DNA of 64,000 bases from Photobacterium sp. GJ3 (GTDB lineage: Bacteria; Pseudomonadota; Gammaproteobacteria; Enterobacterales; Vibrionaceae): assembly GCF_018199995.1 (NCBI RefSeq), contig NZ_CP073579.1:1364001-1428000 (forward strand). The letters run 5' to 3'. Within the stretch, counting starts at the first letter, position 1; each line of letters starts with the position of its first letter. Made by a program: the position numbers and the translations under genes. Under the pieces are notes generated by a model. That model made no database searches. It saw only the letters and a list, made by a program, of their open reading frames with translations, and was not told the DNA's origin. Shown one piece after another: positions 37,147 through 46,608 of the stretch.

Positions 37147-37577
37147 ATGAATATTCAGGTTCGCTTGATACCGGTTATCTCATCCGCCATGAGTCTGTTG
37201 TTACTTCTGGGTTCATTCACCGCTTCTGCAAACGACATTCGCACCGAGCGGGTTCAGTTCAAAAAGGGGCCAGTAGTGCCACCGTGGAAGGAAGTATCAA
37301 AGGCTATCAGATTGTTGACTATGTGCTGAACGCCAAAGAAGGCCAGCAGATGAATGTCAGCATGGCCACCCAAAATACATCCGCCTATTTCAACATCCTC
37401 GCACCGGGAGAGAATGAAGCGGCGATGTTTATCGGCTCCGTCAATGGCAATCAATATGAAGGTCAGCTCTCGGCCAGTGGCGATTATAAAGTCCGGGTCT
37501 ACATGATGCGTGCAGCCGCCCGCCGGGATGAAGTCGCAGATTATCGCCTTGAAATGAACATCACCCCCGGCAATTAA
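37147..37577 (+). pseudogene. PliG-like periplasmic lysozyme inhibitor, one frameshift
   Basis: The first frame encodes a signal peptide ending TASAN and mature start DIRTERVQFKKG. The continuation in another frame begins ASSATVEGSIKGYQIVDYVL and runs to the stop, giving a 143-residue precursor. The pattern FKKGxSSA, the IKGY segment and ASGDYKVRVYMMRxxAR matches the g-type lysozyme inhibitor PliG (E. coli YcgK), which protects peptidoglycan from host lysozyme. The frame is repaired by one extra G in the GGGG run at 37266-37269, so the break may be a sequencing error. A strong terminator follows. Confidence 0.78.
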
Positions 37578-37611
37578 ACCGCAAATCCCGTGATTCCCTT
37601 CGGTCAGTTCA

Positions 37612-37645
37612 CTGAGGCAGATCTGACAGGTCTGCCTCAGGTTTT
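37612..37645 (+). terminator. rho-independent terminator after the PliG-like gene
   Basis: CTGAGGCAGA and TCTGCCTCAG form a perfect 10-bp stem followed by GTTTT. Confidence 0.78.
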
Positions 37646-37786
37646 CATCGATTCTATGGTCCGGGCCCACAAGTCTGCCCAACTTTTTTGGCACTGTCGG
37701 ATCCGCCTTCTACGATGAATCGAATCCACTTGCAGTTCGTGGCACATCACCCGTTCATTTTTCACCTATTGCAGAGGGCTACAGGG

Positions 37787-38821
37787 ATGAAATTCGCAAC
37801 GTTTAACCTTTATCAGTTTCTGGAACCGGGAAACTGGTGGTACGAGAAAACGGCTCAAAATACTTATTCTCAGGCACTTTGGGATCAGAAAACCGGTTGG
37901 ATCCAAGACACATTGCGTGCAATCGATGCCGATGTCGTTGGATTTCAGGAAGTGTTCAGTAAAAACGCTTTGCAGGCGCTGTGCAACGCGGCAGGTTTCG
38001 AGCACTTTGCTGTCGTGGGTCGTGCCGGGCAGGACGAGCAGGATCCGCAAGTCTTCACCCGGCCAGTCGTCGCGCTGGCTTCCAAGCATCCGATTGTATC
38101 CCTGTCTGAAGTGGGCGTTTCCGGAGAAGTTGCGGCAAACCTGCCCCTGGCCAATGGCTTTGCATTCAGCCGGACACCCATCAAAGCGGTGTTGAATACG
38201 CCAGAATTTGGCCTGATTCAGGTATACGTCACCCACCTGAAAAGTAAACGACCTTTATATCAAACCCGGTATTCGCCAGCAGACGCTCTGGAAGATAAAG
38301 TTTTTGAGGAAGTGCTGGGGCAAGCTCAAGGGAAAATCGCGGCACTGTTACAACGTGGCGCCGAAGCCGCGTTGCTGGCCGCTGATGTCGCCAAAGACCA
38401 GCGCTATTCAAAAATTCCTTCCGTGGTTCTGGGCGACATGAACTGCGACTATACCAGCGTTGAATATGACGCCCTCAGTCCATCAAACTACATGCCGGAC
38501 ATCCCGAAAGCCGATGGCAGTGAAGAGGACAGACATGCAGTCAAAGCTTATGCCAATCAGCTTTGGCTGGACAGTAGCTATCTCCGGGCCGAGCAAAAAG
38601 ACAACGCCCCGACGTACTACTATCACGGTAAGGGCAGCTCGCTGGATTATATTTTCTTAACGGAAAGTTTCCTGAACGCTGGCGGCCGGGTCGCCCGGCA
38701 TCAGGTCTGGGATGACCACCTGCTCGACCGTGACACCAGTAAACCTCACGGGAATCAGGCCAAAAAGAAAGTCTCCAGTGATCACGCCATTGTCAGTGTA
38801 GAAATCATTGCTGGTGCATGA
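37787..38821 (+). CDS. endonuclease/exonuclease/phosphatase-family hydrolase
   Basis: Metal-dependent phosphoesterase of 344 residues. Motifs of the EEP fold are FATFNLYQF at the first strand, VVGFQEVF with the metal-binding Glu, VYVTHLKSK, VLGDMNCDY, LDYIFLTESF and the terminal SSDHAIVSVEI with the catalytic Asp-His pair. There is no signal peptide, so it is probably cytoplasmic. The ATG at 37787 fits the first strand directly. The frame upstream of it has no family features. The substrate (nucleic acid, inositol phosphate or lipid) cannot be deduced. Confidence 0.86.
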   Translation: MKFATFNLYQFLEPGNWWYEKTAQNTYSQALWDQKTGWIQDTLRAIDADVVGFQEVFSKNALQALCNAAGFEHFAVVGRAGQDEQDPQVFTRPVVALASKHPIVSLSEVGVSGEVAANLPLANGFAFSRTPIKAVLNTPEFGLIQVYVTHLKSKRPLYQTRYSPADALEDKVFEEVLGQAQGKIAALLQRGAEAALLAADVAKDQRYSKIPSVVLGDMNCDYTSVEYDALSPSNYMPDIPKADGSEEDRHAVKAYANQLWLDSSYLRAEQKDNAPTYYYHGKGSSLDYIFLTESFLNAGGRVARHQVWDDHLLDRDTSKPHGNQAKKKVSSDHAIVSVEIIAGA

Positions 38822-38896
38822 TTCATGGCTCTCGGCAAGTAAATGCTGTTTCAGTTCTGACAGGTAAAATCTTCGCTGAGTCTTTCACCCTCCGTG

Positions 38897-38949
38897 GGAA
38901 AACGGGACAGCAATCGGACGACGCTGCGATTGCCTCGTACCCGTTTTCC
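38897..38949. repeat. bulged 53-bp cruciform-like inverted repeat
   Basis: GGAAAACGGG pairs with CCCGTTTTCC, and inside it GCAATCG pairs with CGATTGC. It lies between convergent genes and may be a terminator or an isolated REP-type element. Confidence 0.5.
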
Positions 38950-38972
38950 TGGAACTAAAATGAGCGACACAA

Positions 38973-39377
38973 CTAATCACCATCCTGATTCATCTGGATC
39001 AGTTTCGCAAACTGGCTGAGTGCTTTCTTTCCTTCAGCATTCGCATAAGGCATCGCTGCTTCAGGTGTCAGGAAAAACTCCCGTTCACAGCCATCGCCGA
39101 TGGCTCTTTCCCAGAACTGAAGTCCATTCTGTTTCAGTGAAATCTGATAGTAGCCCGGATCTAAATCATCGCAACCCGGAAAGTTGATGTCTTCAGCGGC
39201 TTCCTGTGACGCAATATCTTCTGGTGTTTCTGCCATTTCCTGCTCAAACTTGTCTCGCATGATTTGAGGCAACGGGTTTGAGTAGGGAGTATCATATTTA
39301 TCTTGTTTTTGCGGTAGGGTGATAAACCAAGTCCAGGGATTCACGGCTTCACCCGTCGCCAGCGAAAAGTAACGCAT
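38973..39377 (-). CDS. hypothetical protein
   Basis: A 134-residue cytoplasmic protein without recognised family. Its sequence is acidic and Gln/Glu-rich (EMAETPEDIASQEAAED), with a CDDLDPGYYQISLKQNG segment near the middle that looks like a conserved core. The ATG at 39377 is preceded by GGAA nine bases upstream; the first ATG two codons earlier is possible. The coding look is moderate. The gene is divergent from the disrupted hydrolase. Confidence 0.6.
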   Translation of the reverse strand: MRYFSLATGEAVNPWTWFITLPQKQDKYDTPYSNPLPQIMRDKFEQEMAETPEDIASQEAAEDINFPGCDDLDPGYYQISLKQNGLQFWERAIGDGCEREFFLTPEAAMPYANAEGKKALSQFAKLIQMNQDGD

Positions 39378-39459
39378 GAGCATTCCATGAACAACGCAAG
39401 GCTAGCATTAATCGATCTGATCACCAGACCCGTGACACAAAACGAAGTCATCGTGAATG

Positions 39460-40700
39460 CAGGGCGAGAGCACGTATGCTCAGTTTTTATCCAAACCTTG
39501 GATTCCCGCCAATATTACTTGCTCCAAATAGGTAATATTCATGGCAGCTATTTTTTGCTTGCGCCTGATGCTCGCCTTTTTGCTTGTTTCTAATTGAAGC
39601 ATGTTAAGCGCCATGTGACGCACACCAGCCAGGAGTTCGGCGGCATTGCCACGATAGATTTGGCAAGCATCTTCCTTCATCGTGACATCAAGCACCCAGT
39701 GCAACCGATTTTCGATTTCCCAGTGACCTCGGACTGCATCGGCAAAACGTTCGGGGGTGAACACCGCAGAGCTAATGTAGTAGCGGTACTCCAGCGATTC
39801 TTTCCCTGCTGAGTCAATACGATAGCCAATAGCAACACCGACGCTTTGAAGCCCTTTCCAATCAGGGAAATCTGTCGTCAACTCCTGCGCTGGCATGACG
39901 TGGTATTCGCGCGCTTCAATACGCCCATGTCCGCGCTCGATGTCACACGCTGGGCTTTTTTCGAGCAATGGCGCCAACGCTTTTTGTACTGCTTTAGCCA
40001 GGCTTTTTTGGTTGCCTTTGACTGCTAATAGGTAATCGCCACCTTGCTCAACTATCTGCTTGGCGATATCGGTTTGACAGCCCATCGCATCGATAGAGAC
40101 AAGACAACCTTTGATATCTAACAGCTTGAGCAGCTCAGGGATGGCGGTGATTTCATTGGACTTATCTTGGGTTTTAACTTGTCCCATGACAACGCCGTTG
40201 GCTGTCGCAAAAGCACTGACCATGTGGAGCGTTGATTGCCGATCTTCTCGGTTATAGGAGCTGCGTAACACCTTGCCGTCAATAGCAATAAGCTCGCCAT
40301 TCGAATGGACGTTGGCTGCCTGCATCCATTTTAAAAAGCAGTCTTGAAACTGGTCAGGCTCAATGGAAGAAACAACCCTGGCAATCGTGTCATGGACAGG
40401 GATGCCCTGGCGAAAAAGTCCTTTGTCCTGTAGCCAATTGAGGTGAGCTTCGCCAAAGTCTTCGATATCTTCCCAGCCCTCCATACCAGCAATGGTGGCG
40501 CATACGGTCAGAAACAAAATGTCGAACAGTGGGTACGATATTTTTGCTGACTGCCGTGGGTCTTGAATCACTGAAAAGAATTGAGAAAAAGCATCGATAT
40601 GCATCAGGAACTCCCGTAAAAAGGGGAGTATATGATCACAGCCAGCCTTGATCGTCAAACTGATCTATTTTGTTCAAAAAACGTTCGTGATCTTGCCCTG
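39460..40700. mobile_element. ISAs1-family insertion sequence, 1241 bp, with 10-bp target duplication
   Basis: The left end reads CAGGGCGAGAGCACGTA and the right end, reverse-complemented, CAGGGCAAGATCACGAA, giving imperfect terminal inverted repeats. The direct repeat ATCGTGAATG flanks it at 39450-39459 and 40701-40710. Removing the element and one repeat rejoins the hydrolase reading frame exactly. The single transposase is intact, so the copy may be active and recent. Confidence 0.95.
39480..40604 (-). CDS. ISAs1-family transposase
   Basis: DDE transposase of 374 residues. The N-terminal helper region (FSVIQDPRQSAKISYPLFDI, FLTVCATIAG and WEDIEDFG) is typical of ISAs1/H-repeat proteins. 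The catalytic core follows with IAIDGKVLRSSY, VSIDAMGCQTDIAKQI and a late RGHWEIENRLHWVLDV containing the catalytic Glu. The ATG at 40604 (MHIDAFSQFF) matches the family start; an in-frame codon further upstream lies near the element end. No truncation is seen. Confidence 0.95.
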   Translation of the reverse strand: MHIDAFSQFFSVIQDPRQSAKISYPLFDILFLTVCATIAGMEGWEDIEDFGEAHLNWLQDKGLFRQGIPVHDTIARVVSSIEPDQFQDCFLKWMQAANVHSNGELIAIDGKVLRSSYNREDRQSTLHMVSAFATANGVVMGQVKTQDKSNEITAIPELLKLLDIKGCLVSIDAMGCQTDIAKQIVEQGGDYLLAVKGNQKSLAKAVQKALAPLLEKSPACDIERGHGRIEAREYHVMPAQELTTDFPDWKGLQSVGVAIGYRIDSAGKESLEYRYYISSAVFTPERFADAVRGHWEIENRLHWVLDVTMKEDACQIYRGNAAELLAGVRHMALNMLQLETSKKASIRRKQKIAAMNITYLEQVILAGIQGLDKN

Positions 40701-41190
40701 ATCGTGAATGACATCAACACAGCCTATCTCACTGCAGGTGAAGGTATGCCTGTGATCTTATTACATGGCGCAGGGGCAGGGGTGCTGCGGTTCGCCGATG
40801 CCGGCAGAAACGTTAAGCCAGATTCAGCATCAGACGCTGATTCTTTGGGGGGAACACGATCGACTGTTCGACATCAGGCACGGTGAGCAAGCGGCAGCGA
40901 TCATGCCGAACGCGATCCTGAAGCGCATCCCGCAAGCGGGACACCTATCAATGATGGATCAGCCTGAGATCTTTCATGAGGCACTCCGCTCCTTTCTGGA
41001 ATCAACCCCCAATTGAGCAAACCAACCTCATTCCCCATCATCCAGTCAAGGCTACAGACAGAAAGACAGAAAACTTTCGAGCTATTTCATAGTTTCTATA
41101 CAACCATATGCACACTTATGAATAATATCTTTTTTACCGTCTATAACTGAATGACTTCCACAACCATCAACAACAAGAGGCATTTCAGTC

Positions 41191-41828
41191 ATGACAAAAA
41201 AATCTCCAAATGTTGGCCAGATTTCCCCGAAACATGGCCGCGTCATCAATCCACCCTCTCGCGGTTTTCACGCAGTGGAACAAGGCTGGTGGGGTATCCA
41301 GGAATGGCATATCAATGAGCTGGAAGGTGGGAAAAACTTCCCTGATTTGTCAGGTGGCCCTGCACACTATGAACCCACGGACTCGCCAAGCGATCACCCC
41401 CCGCGGATGGCCTCATCTGTAGTGGTGGTCGTCTGGATGAGCGCCAGAAACTGAACTTAACTGATAGTGAACTCATTGCCGAAGGCAAGTCAGCCTGGCC
41501 TAAAATTCGTGTACCAACAAATAAAATTATCGACATAGAGTGGGTTTATACCATGGCGCATAAAACCCGTGGATATATTGCGTTCATTACCAAAGATGGC
41601 TGGAATCCAGACTTACCGATTTCCCGTGCCCAGCTTGAAATAAAACCCTTCTACGAAAATATCTATCCAGAAGTACCTTACTGGGAATATGATCTGCCCG
41701 CCCAAACGAAGCATCAAATTGCATTGCCGCACCTGAAACAAGGCCATCACGTCGTAGTGCTGCTTTGGTTGGTCGCCGATACGGGGAATGCTTTTTACCA
41801 GACGTTTGATTTTGACTTTGGCAATTAA
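41191..41828 (+). pseudogene. AA10 lytic polysaccharide monooxygenase-like protein, one frameshift, no signal peptide
   Basis: Resembles copper-dependent chitin/cellulose-cleaving AA10 enzymes. Family segments are HGRVINPPSRGF, GIQEWHINE, WVYTMAHKTRGYIAFITKDG, WNPDLPISRAQLEIKPF and the terminal ADTGNAFYQTFDFDF. The candidate copper histidines are His15 (numbering from the ATG) and the His in TMAHKT. Unusually there is no signal peptide: 14 mainly polar residues precede the histidine that must become the N-terminus to bind copper. One C added to the CCCCCC run at 41397-41402 restores a 212-residue frame. It may be delivered by another route, be a non-catalytic chitin-binding protein, or be inactive. 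Confidence 0.8.
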
Positions 41829-41858
41829 TTTCTGAGCAATCATCGCGGCCAACATCTC

Positions 41859-41882
41859 AAGGAGATGAAGAATCATCTCCTT
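41859..41882. terminator. hairpin between convergent genes
   Basis: AAGGAGATGA and TCATCTCCTT form a perfect 10-bp stem with loop AGAA, flanked by further GAGCAA/TTGCTC pairing. No T-run is present, so it is a weak or bidirectional terminator. Confidence 0.5.
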
Positions 41883-41916
41883 GCTCACCCCAGATGCTTA
41901 AACGGATTGATTCAAT

Positions 41917-43089
41917 TCAAAACCCCGATCCCACATTAAAATAGAAGGCGTTTTCTTCGTCACTGAAAGCGAAATCGATCCCCGTACGCAGGCCGTAACG
42001 GCGGGCGATAAGATACCGGAAACCAGTACCGTAGGCTGTTTCACTCTGCTCATACAAATCGTGACTTTCTCCGGCTGCAGAGCCGACGCCGATAAAGCCC
42101 GATACCGTCCACCGGGTATCAATGTGCCACATCAGCTGAGTCTGTAAGGCGCTGACATAATTATCCTGATAGCGGTAAGCCGAAATTCCCCGCAACTGAA
42201 CGTAAGGTTTCACTAAAGGCGGCAGGCTTTGATCGTCCGTCTGGATCGACTGGTAATCCCCGGCAAAGGCCAGTGTGAGTGGTTTGGAAAGCGGAAAGAA
42301 GATCTGGCCATCCAAAGCAAACGTATCGTAGTTGTAGTTACTTCCAATCCCATCCCGGAAAAACAGATACTCTGCAGAAACCTGATAGCCGTTGGCCGGG
42401 AAAAAGATATTATCGCGGGTGTCATACTCCGCAATCACCCCCAGACCTGACGAGGTTGTACTGTTGCCCAGAATACGCTCAAAAAGCTGATCAACCGTTG
42501 GGTTCGAAGCGCTGACTTCCGTGCGCGTCCAGAACTGTGACATCCCTAAGAGTAACGGGGTATCCTGCACGCGAAACTGGAGCTTCTGAATGACGCCTGC
42601 GCCTTGCGTCTGTGTTTCAAACCCCAAGGCCTGACTGGCGGGCAGACGCCCCCCAAAGTCATTGAAAATATCCATGACGATATCGCCGTAGCCAACACCG
42701 CCCAGATACCGGATATGATCTTGATTCCAGGTTCTCCGATGGCCCAAAGCCCCAAACCAGGTGCCGTTGGCTGTCGCAGCGCCCCCCACCACGGTGATCG
42801 CCGGTGGGATCAACCTGGCACCGCCATCCAGTGAGTTCAGGGCCAGCTTTCGCCGGGCTTCTTTTTCAGCATCAGATTCATGAAGAAAAACACCGAAAAT
42901 TCCTCCGCCTCCGCCCAACGCAGGTTCCGTAATAATGATGGGAACAGGCAGAAAACCATAGGCATTTTCTGCAAGATATTCCCCCATATCGAACATATGA
43001 TCGACCGGGTCGATCATCGAAACCGCATACGAGGACGGCGCGAACCCGGCACACAGTCCGGCCAGTGCAAGCAAAGCTGGTTTTTGCAT
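41917..43089 (-). CDS. outer-membrane beta-barrel protein of the Omp85/surface-antigen type
   Basis: Precursor of 390 residues with a signal peptide ending SSYA/V and a C-terminal phenylalanine typical of barrels. The second half shows alternating beta strands and the Omp85-like repeat segment VIAEYDTRDNIFFPANGYQV, plus RDGIGSNYNYD. There are no POTRA repeats, so it resembles stand-alone bacterial surface antigen (D15) proteins. A glycine-rich ALGGGGGIFG segment lies near residue 58. Function is unknown. The gene is monocistronic. Confidence 0.82.
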   Translation of the reverse strand: MQKPALLALAGLCAGFAPSSYAVSMIDPVDHMFDMGEYLAENAYGFLPVPIIITEPALGGGGGIFGVFLHESDAEKEARRKLALNSLDGGARLIPPAITVVGGAATANGTWFGALGHRRTWNQDHIRYLGGVGYGDIVMDIFNDFGGRLPASQALGFETQTQGAGVIQKLQFRVQDTPLLLGMSQFWTRTEVSASNPTVDQLFERILGNSTTSSGLGVIAEYDTRDNIFFPANGYQVSAEYLFFRDGIGSNYNYDTFALDGQIFFPLSKPLTLAFAGDYQSIQTDDQSLPPLVKPYVQLRGISAYRYQDNYVSALQTQLMWHIDTRWTVSGFIGVGSAAGESHDLYEQSETAYGTGFRYLIARRYGLRTGIDFAFSDEENAFYFNVGSGF

Positions 43090-43163
43090 CCTTTCATTCC
43101 CTGAACAGCGACACGTAACAGCTTCAAACCATGGATGAATTGGGTTGATTTTTCAACAGAAAC

Positions 43164-43604
43164 TCATCCGCAAGCGGGTGAGCTCGAGTATCCCATGACC
43201 CACTCGGCTTCGCCTATATGCTCATCTGTGCTTTCAGACGTGATCTGAAATCCCTGTGATAGATAAAAGCGATAGCTGTTTTCGTTCCGCTGATAAACAT
43301 TCAGCGTCAGTGAAGCGCGCTGTACTTTTGCATGGGCCATCAAAGCTTTGCCCAGCCCCTGCCCTTGCGCATCCGGCGCCACGAAAATAGCAGCAAGCAT
43401 GGTCTCGTATAACGCGTAAAAACCTTTGACTTGATCATTGTGTTCATACACATAGACCTCGGATGCCGGAATATACATCGTTCGCATATTCTCTACCTGA
43501 GATTGCCAGTATTCTGCCGCAATAAAATCATGCGCTTTCAAAGATGCGGCCAGCCAGATATTCAGTACGGATTCCATATCTGCGGATTTAAATTTTCTGA
43601 TCAT
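43164..43604 (-). CDS. GNAT-family N-acetyltransferase
   Basis: Acetyl-CoA-dependent transferase of 146 residues. The acetyl-CoA-binding loop is APDAQGQGLGKALM near residue 78, preceded by the strand AAIFV. A C-terminal NENSYRFYLSQGFQ completes the GNAT fold. The N-terminus (MIRKFKSADMESVLNIWL) resembles E. coli YiaC. It follows the P-loop gene by three bases, so they are one transcript. The substrate is unknown. Confidence 0.88.
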   Translation of the reverse strand: MIRKFKSADMESVLNIWLAASLKAHDFIAAEYWQSQVENMRTMYIPASEVYVYEHNDQVKGFYALYETMLAAIFVAPDAQGQGLGKALMAHAKVQRASLTLNVYQRNENSYRFYLSQGFQITSESTDEHIGEAEWVMGYSSSPACG

Positions 43605-43607
43605 TGT

Positions 43608-44186
43608 TTATCGTCCTGATTGTTCTGAGGCAGGTGAAATTGTCGCTGCCTGAATTTTCTGTTGCTGAAGGATAAACTCTTTGGCCTCTGCCGGGCTGCG
43701 TAATTGTATAAATTTCAAATGTGCATAGGCGGGATCCGCCATAATTTTCAGATATCGTTCCCGGTTAGAATGATAGGTTTTGATTGTCCACCAGACCACT
43801 GAATTACGACTCAAGAAAGTATTTCGAAATTTTTCTGTATTCCCGGTGCCTGGCCATAATTCTTCCTGACTGAGGCAACGTTTGATGGCACGCCGAATAG
43901 CCTGAACAAGTGTTCGCAGAAAGGAGTAATCAATCCAGATGAGCGTATCAGCCTCCCGCCATTTTATGGGCACTGTCCTGTGGTAGTTGCCGTCCAATAC
44001 CCATGCTGGGGGAGTTATTGCTGTTTCTAAGGCTGCAAAAAACTCATCGTCCGTTGATTCCCCCCAATTCCGCTTCCAGAACAAAGCATCCATTTCAATA
44101 TGCGGAACACCGAAAGCCGCTGCCAGATTCCTGCTGAATGTTGATTTACCACTGCCACTGGTTCCGATGACATTTATCCGTCGCAT
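43608..44186 (-). CDS. P-loop kinase-like protein (adenylate-kinase/FlaR type)
   Basis: Nucleotide-binding protein of 192 residues. Walker A is GTSGSGKST at residues 8-16. It continues with IEMDALFWKRNW and VLDGNYHRTV, the pattern of the so-called DNA topology modulation or adenylate-kinase-related family, and LIWIDYSFLRTL gives the Walker B-like strand. ATG 44186 is chosen, with AAGG about eight bases upstream; ATG 44192 is close. The substrate is unknown. It is first in a two-gene operon with the GNAT gene. Confidence 0.82.
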   Translation of the reverse strand: MRRINVIGTSGSGKSTFSRNLAAAFGVPHIEMDALFWKRNWGESTDDEFFAALETAITPPAWVLDGNYHRTVPIKWREADTLIWIDYSFLRTLVQAIRRAIKRCLSQEELWPGTGNTEKFRNTFLSRNSVVWWTIKTYHSNRERYLKIMADPAYAHLKFIQLRSPAEAKEFILQQQKIQAATISPASEQSGR

Positions 44187-44630
44187 CGTCATTACCTTTT
44201 GTGATGTAGATTTAATTTTAATGCCAGACCGAATCAATTTTATTTATTTTTTCTAATCTGAAATCCCAGCGTCATTGAGAATCTTTCTGTCAGCGTGTGC
44301 CTCTTTTATTTAACTGTCTCTCAATATAAAACTTTGAAAAGGTTCGGGAGTATACAGAGAGCAGCATTGAAATCAAGTGAAAGCGATAAAACATTCCAAT
44401 GAAAAACAGAGGTTTAATTCTATTTTCATCCATTTCCTGCTTGGTATCACATAAGCCTAATTCACTGAATCCGGTATTGCGATTGAATGCATTACTTTGC
44501 TTTTCAAACGCTGGAAATCAAATTTGTACGCCCAGATTCACTGAACTAGGTTCGATAGGCCAGAAGCACATTTAACATTTAGTTAACTTCATTGGGAGGT
44601 CGTTGTCCCCGATTTCAAAAAGGAAACCTC
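44187..44630. other. intergenic promoter region of the TPP-enzyme/oxidase operon
   Basis: AT-rich, no gene supported. It must hold the promoters of two divergent operons. I see no clear operator or riboswitch; in particular no TPP riboswitch conserved core (CUGAGA followed by ACCUGAUC) is present. Confidence 0.4.
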
Positions 44631-46579
44631 ATGTCAGACCTACCGCCACGTATCATGCGTGATTATCTCTACGATGCACTCAATCAATTGAATATTCGTC
44701 AAATCTTTGGCGTTCCCGGCACCAACGAAATTCCGATTATCGACGGCACTGCTTACCCTGAAAACAATGTGGAATATGTGGAATGTTTACATGAAAACAT
44801 TGCCATGGGTGCTGCCATGGGTGCAGCACGAATGACAGGGGAGCCCGGTGTGCTGGTGGTACATATCACACCCGGGATTGCCCATGGCATTGGTAACTTA
44901 TTTAATGCGTATCGCTCTCATACCCCGCTGGTGATTTTGTGTTGCCAGCAACAAAATGAGCTGGTCACTCAGGAACCATTGCTGTCTTCAAATATTGCCG
45001 AACTTGCCAAACAGTATTGTAAGTGGTCCCACGAACTGCGAACCCCTTATGAATTTCCCATGGTGTTACAACGGGCGTTCAAAGAAGCCAAAGCACCAGC
45101 TTGCGGCCCGGTCTTTATCTCTATTCCCTGGGAATTCATGATGGTCAACCCACTGCCCAATCAGCCTGAAAAGCTGCCGGGCATTACCCGGATTCCAACC
45201 AATTTTTGTGGGGATGTCGACGAAATTCAGCGATTGGCCAAACGATTCTCTGAAGCTAAAAATCCAATCATCATCGCCGGTGACGGCGTCGGGTACGACA
45301 ACGCTGCCGAACAGCTGGGGATTCTGGCACAAACTGTCGGCGCACCGGTGTCACTGCAAACGTTCAGCAGTCTGGCGAATTTCCCCAACGATGATATTCA
45401 CTGGCAGGGCGAGTTGCCCGGCAATCAGGCCATGCTGCAGGCACTGTTTCAAACCCACGACGTCGCTTTTCTGGTTGGCTGGAGCAATCAGGCGCAGGTC
45501 ACGGTATTCAATTATGCCGATGGCCCGCTGATCCCCCTTCAGTGGATATTCTTTATCTGTCGAATAACACCTGGGATATCGGGAAAAACTACTACGGCAG
45601 TCATGCTGTGTTGGGTGGCATCCGGGCCAGTCTGGAAAAACTGAACGAGGTCATGGCCGGTTTACCCGTCACACCGGAACAGCAGCAGGCCAGAGATGAG
45701 CGGAATCAATTGTTAAGCCAACTGAGCCAGCAACGTCGTCAGGACTGGGACGCTTATTTGCATCAGGCGGAACAGGCCCCGGCCGATGGCATCAACCCGG
45801 CACTAATCCCGCACTATCTAGCGCAGGCCATTACAGAACAGGGACTCGCCAACCAGTTTGTTTATGTTCATGAAGCCGTCTCCGACAGCCCGAGCTTCCA
45901 GTATCTGATGCCGCTGAACCGGGAGATGAGCCGCCCTGTCAGTTATTACTGTGTGTCCGGGGGGTCGCTCGGGTGGTCAATGCCCGCCTCGCTGGGGATC
46001 AAAAAACAGCAAACCGCCATTCAGGGCGTGACCCCTAAGTTAGTGATCAATGCCGTGGGGGATGGTTCATCACTCTTTTATCCTCAGGTCTGGTGGACTG
46101 CAGCCAAATTTCAGCTGGCCGTGCTCTACATCATTACCAACAACCGGGAATACCATACGCTGCAAAACGGTCTGGAGGAAGTCATAGACTCGTACGACTG
46201 GGAGCCAAAGAAAAAGCCGGTTGAGCCGAATCCCACCGACAATGCTGATTATCACAATTACGAAGTGGACTATCTGTCGCTACAGCATCCGGCGCTGAAC
46301 TTCAAGCAAATCGCCGATGCGATGGGCGCTGGCGTGCAGGGTCAGGTCGTCGAACAAACCGAAGATCTGAACGCGGCCCTGAAAGCTGCGATCGCCTTTG
46401 TGCTGACGGAGAACAAACCATTTGTGCTGGATATCCGCACCGCAAGAGATCCGGCAGCCGTTCAGTCCAGTGCAAACATGAAGGCATCCACAAGCCCGCT
46501 GCGCCGCCCGTCTTTAAATTATTTCCACAAGGACCTGCTGGATGAAATCAATCCGAATCATTTCAGCACCTTGTCTTAA
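44631..46579 (+). pseudogene. TPP-dependent 2-keto-acid decarboxylase (benzoylformate decarboxylase-like), one frameshift
   Basis: Resembles benzoylformate/indolepyruvate-type decarboxylases. The N-terminal Pyr domain has FGVPGTNEIP and ECLHENIAMG with the activating Glu, plus VVHITPGIAHG. A central domain follows. The C-terminal PP domain has the TPP motif GDG-x24-NN (VGDGSSLFYPQVWW up to ITNN). The two halves are in different frames. One extra C in the CCCCC run at 45533-45537 restores 649 residues. An unusual insertion rich in Gln, Arg and Glu lies just after the break. RBS AGGAAA precedes the ATG. It is followed after 29 bases by an amine oxidase, suggesting that the keto acid made by the oxidase is decarboxylated here. 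Confidence 0.83.
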
Positions 46580-46608
46580 ATCATCAACGAATCACAAGGA
46601 AGCGACCC

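Larger units (their letters stand above)
39387..41016 (+). pseudogene. alpha/beta hydrolase, split by an IS and internally deleted
   Basis: Coding sequence starts with ATG at 39387 (MNNARLALIDLITRPV), is interrupted at codon 25 by the insertion sequence, and resumes at 40701 after the target duplication (VNDINTAYLTAGEGMPVILL, then HGAGAG, the oxyanion-hole motif). Directly after this the frame changes. Only the C-terminal part remains, from ETLSQIQHQTLILWGEHDRL to GHLSMMDQPEIFHEALRSFL. The nucleophile elbow and lid (roughly 130-150 residues of a normal family member) are missing, so an internal deletion has occurred besides the insertion. The gene is dead. Confidence 0.85.

Noticed and set aside
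44187..44630. TPP riboswitch upstream of the TPP enzyme
   Set aside because: The conserved CUGAGA and ACCUGAUC core segments are absent.
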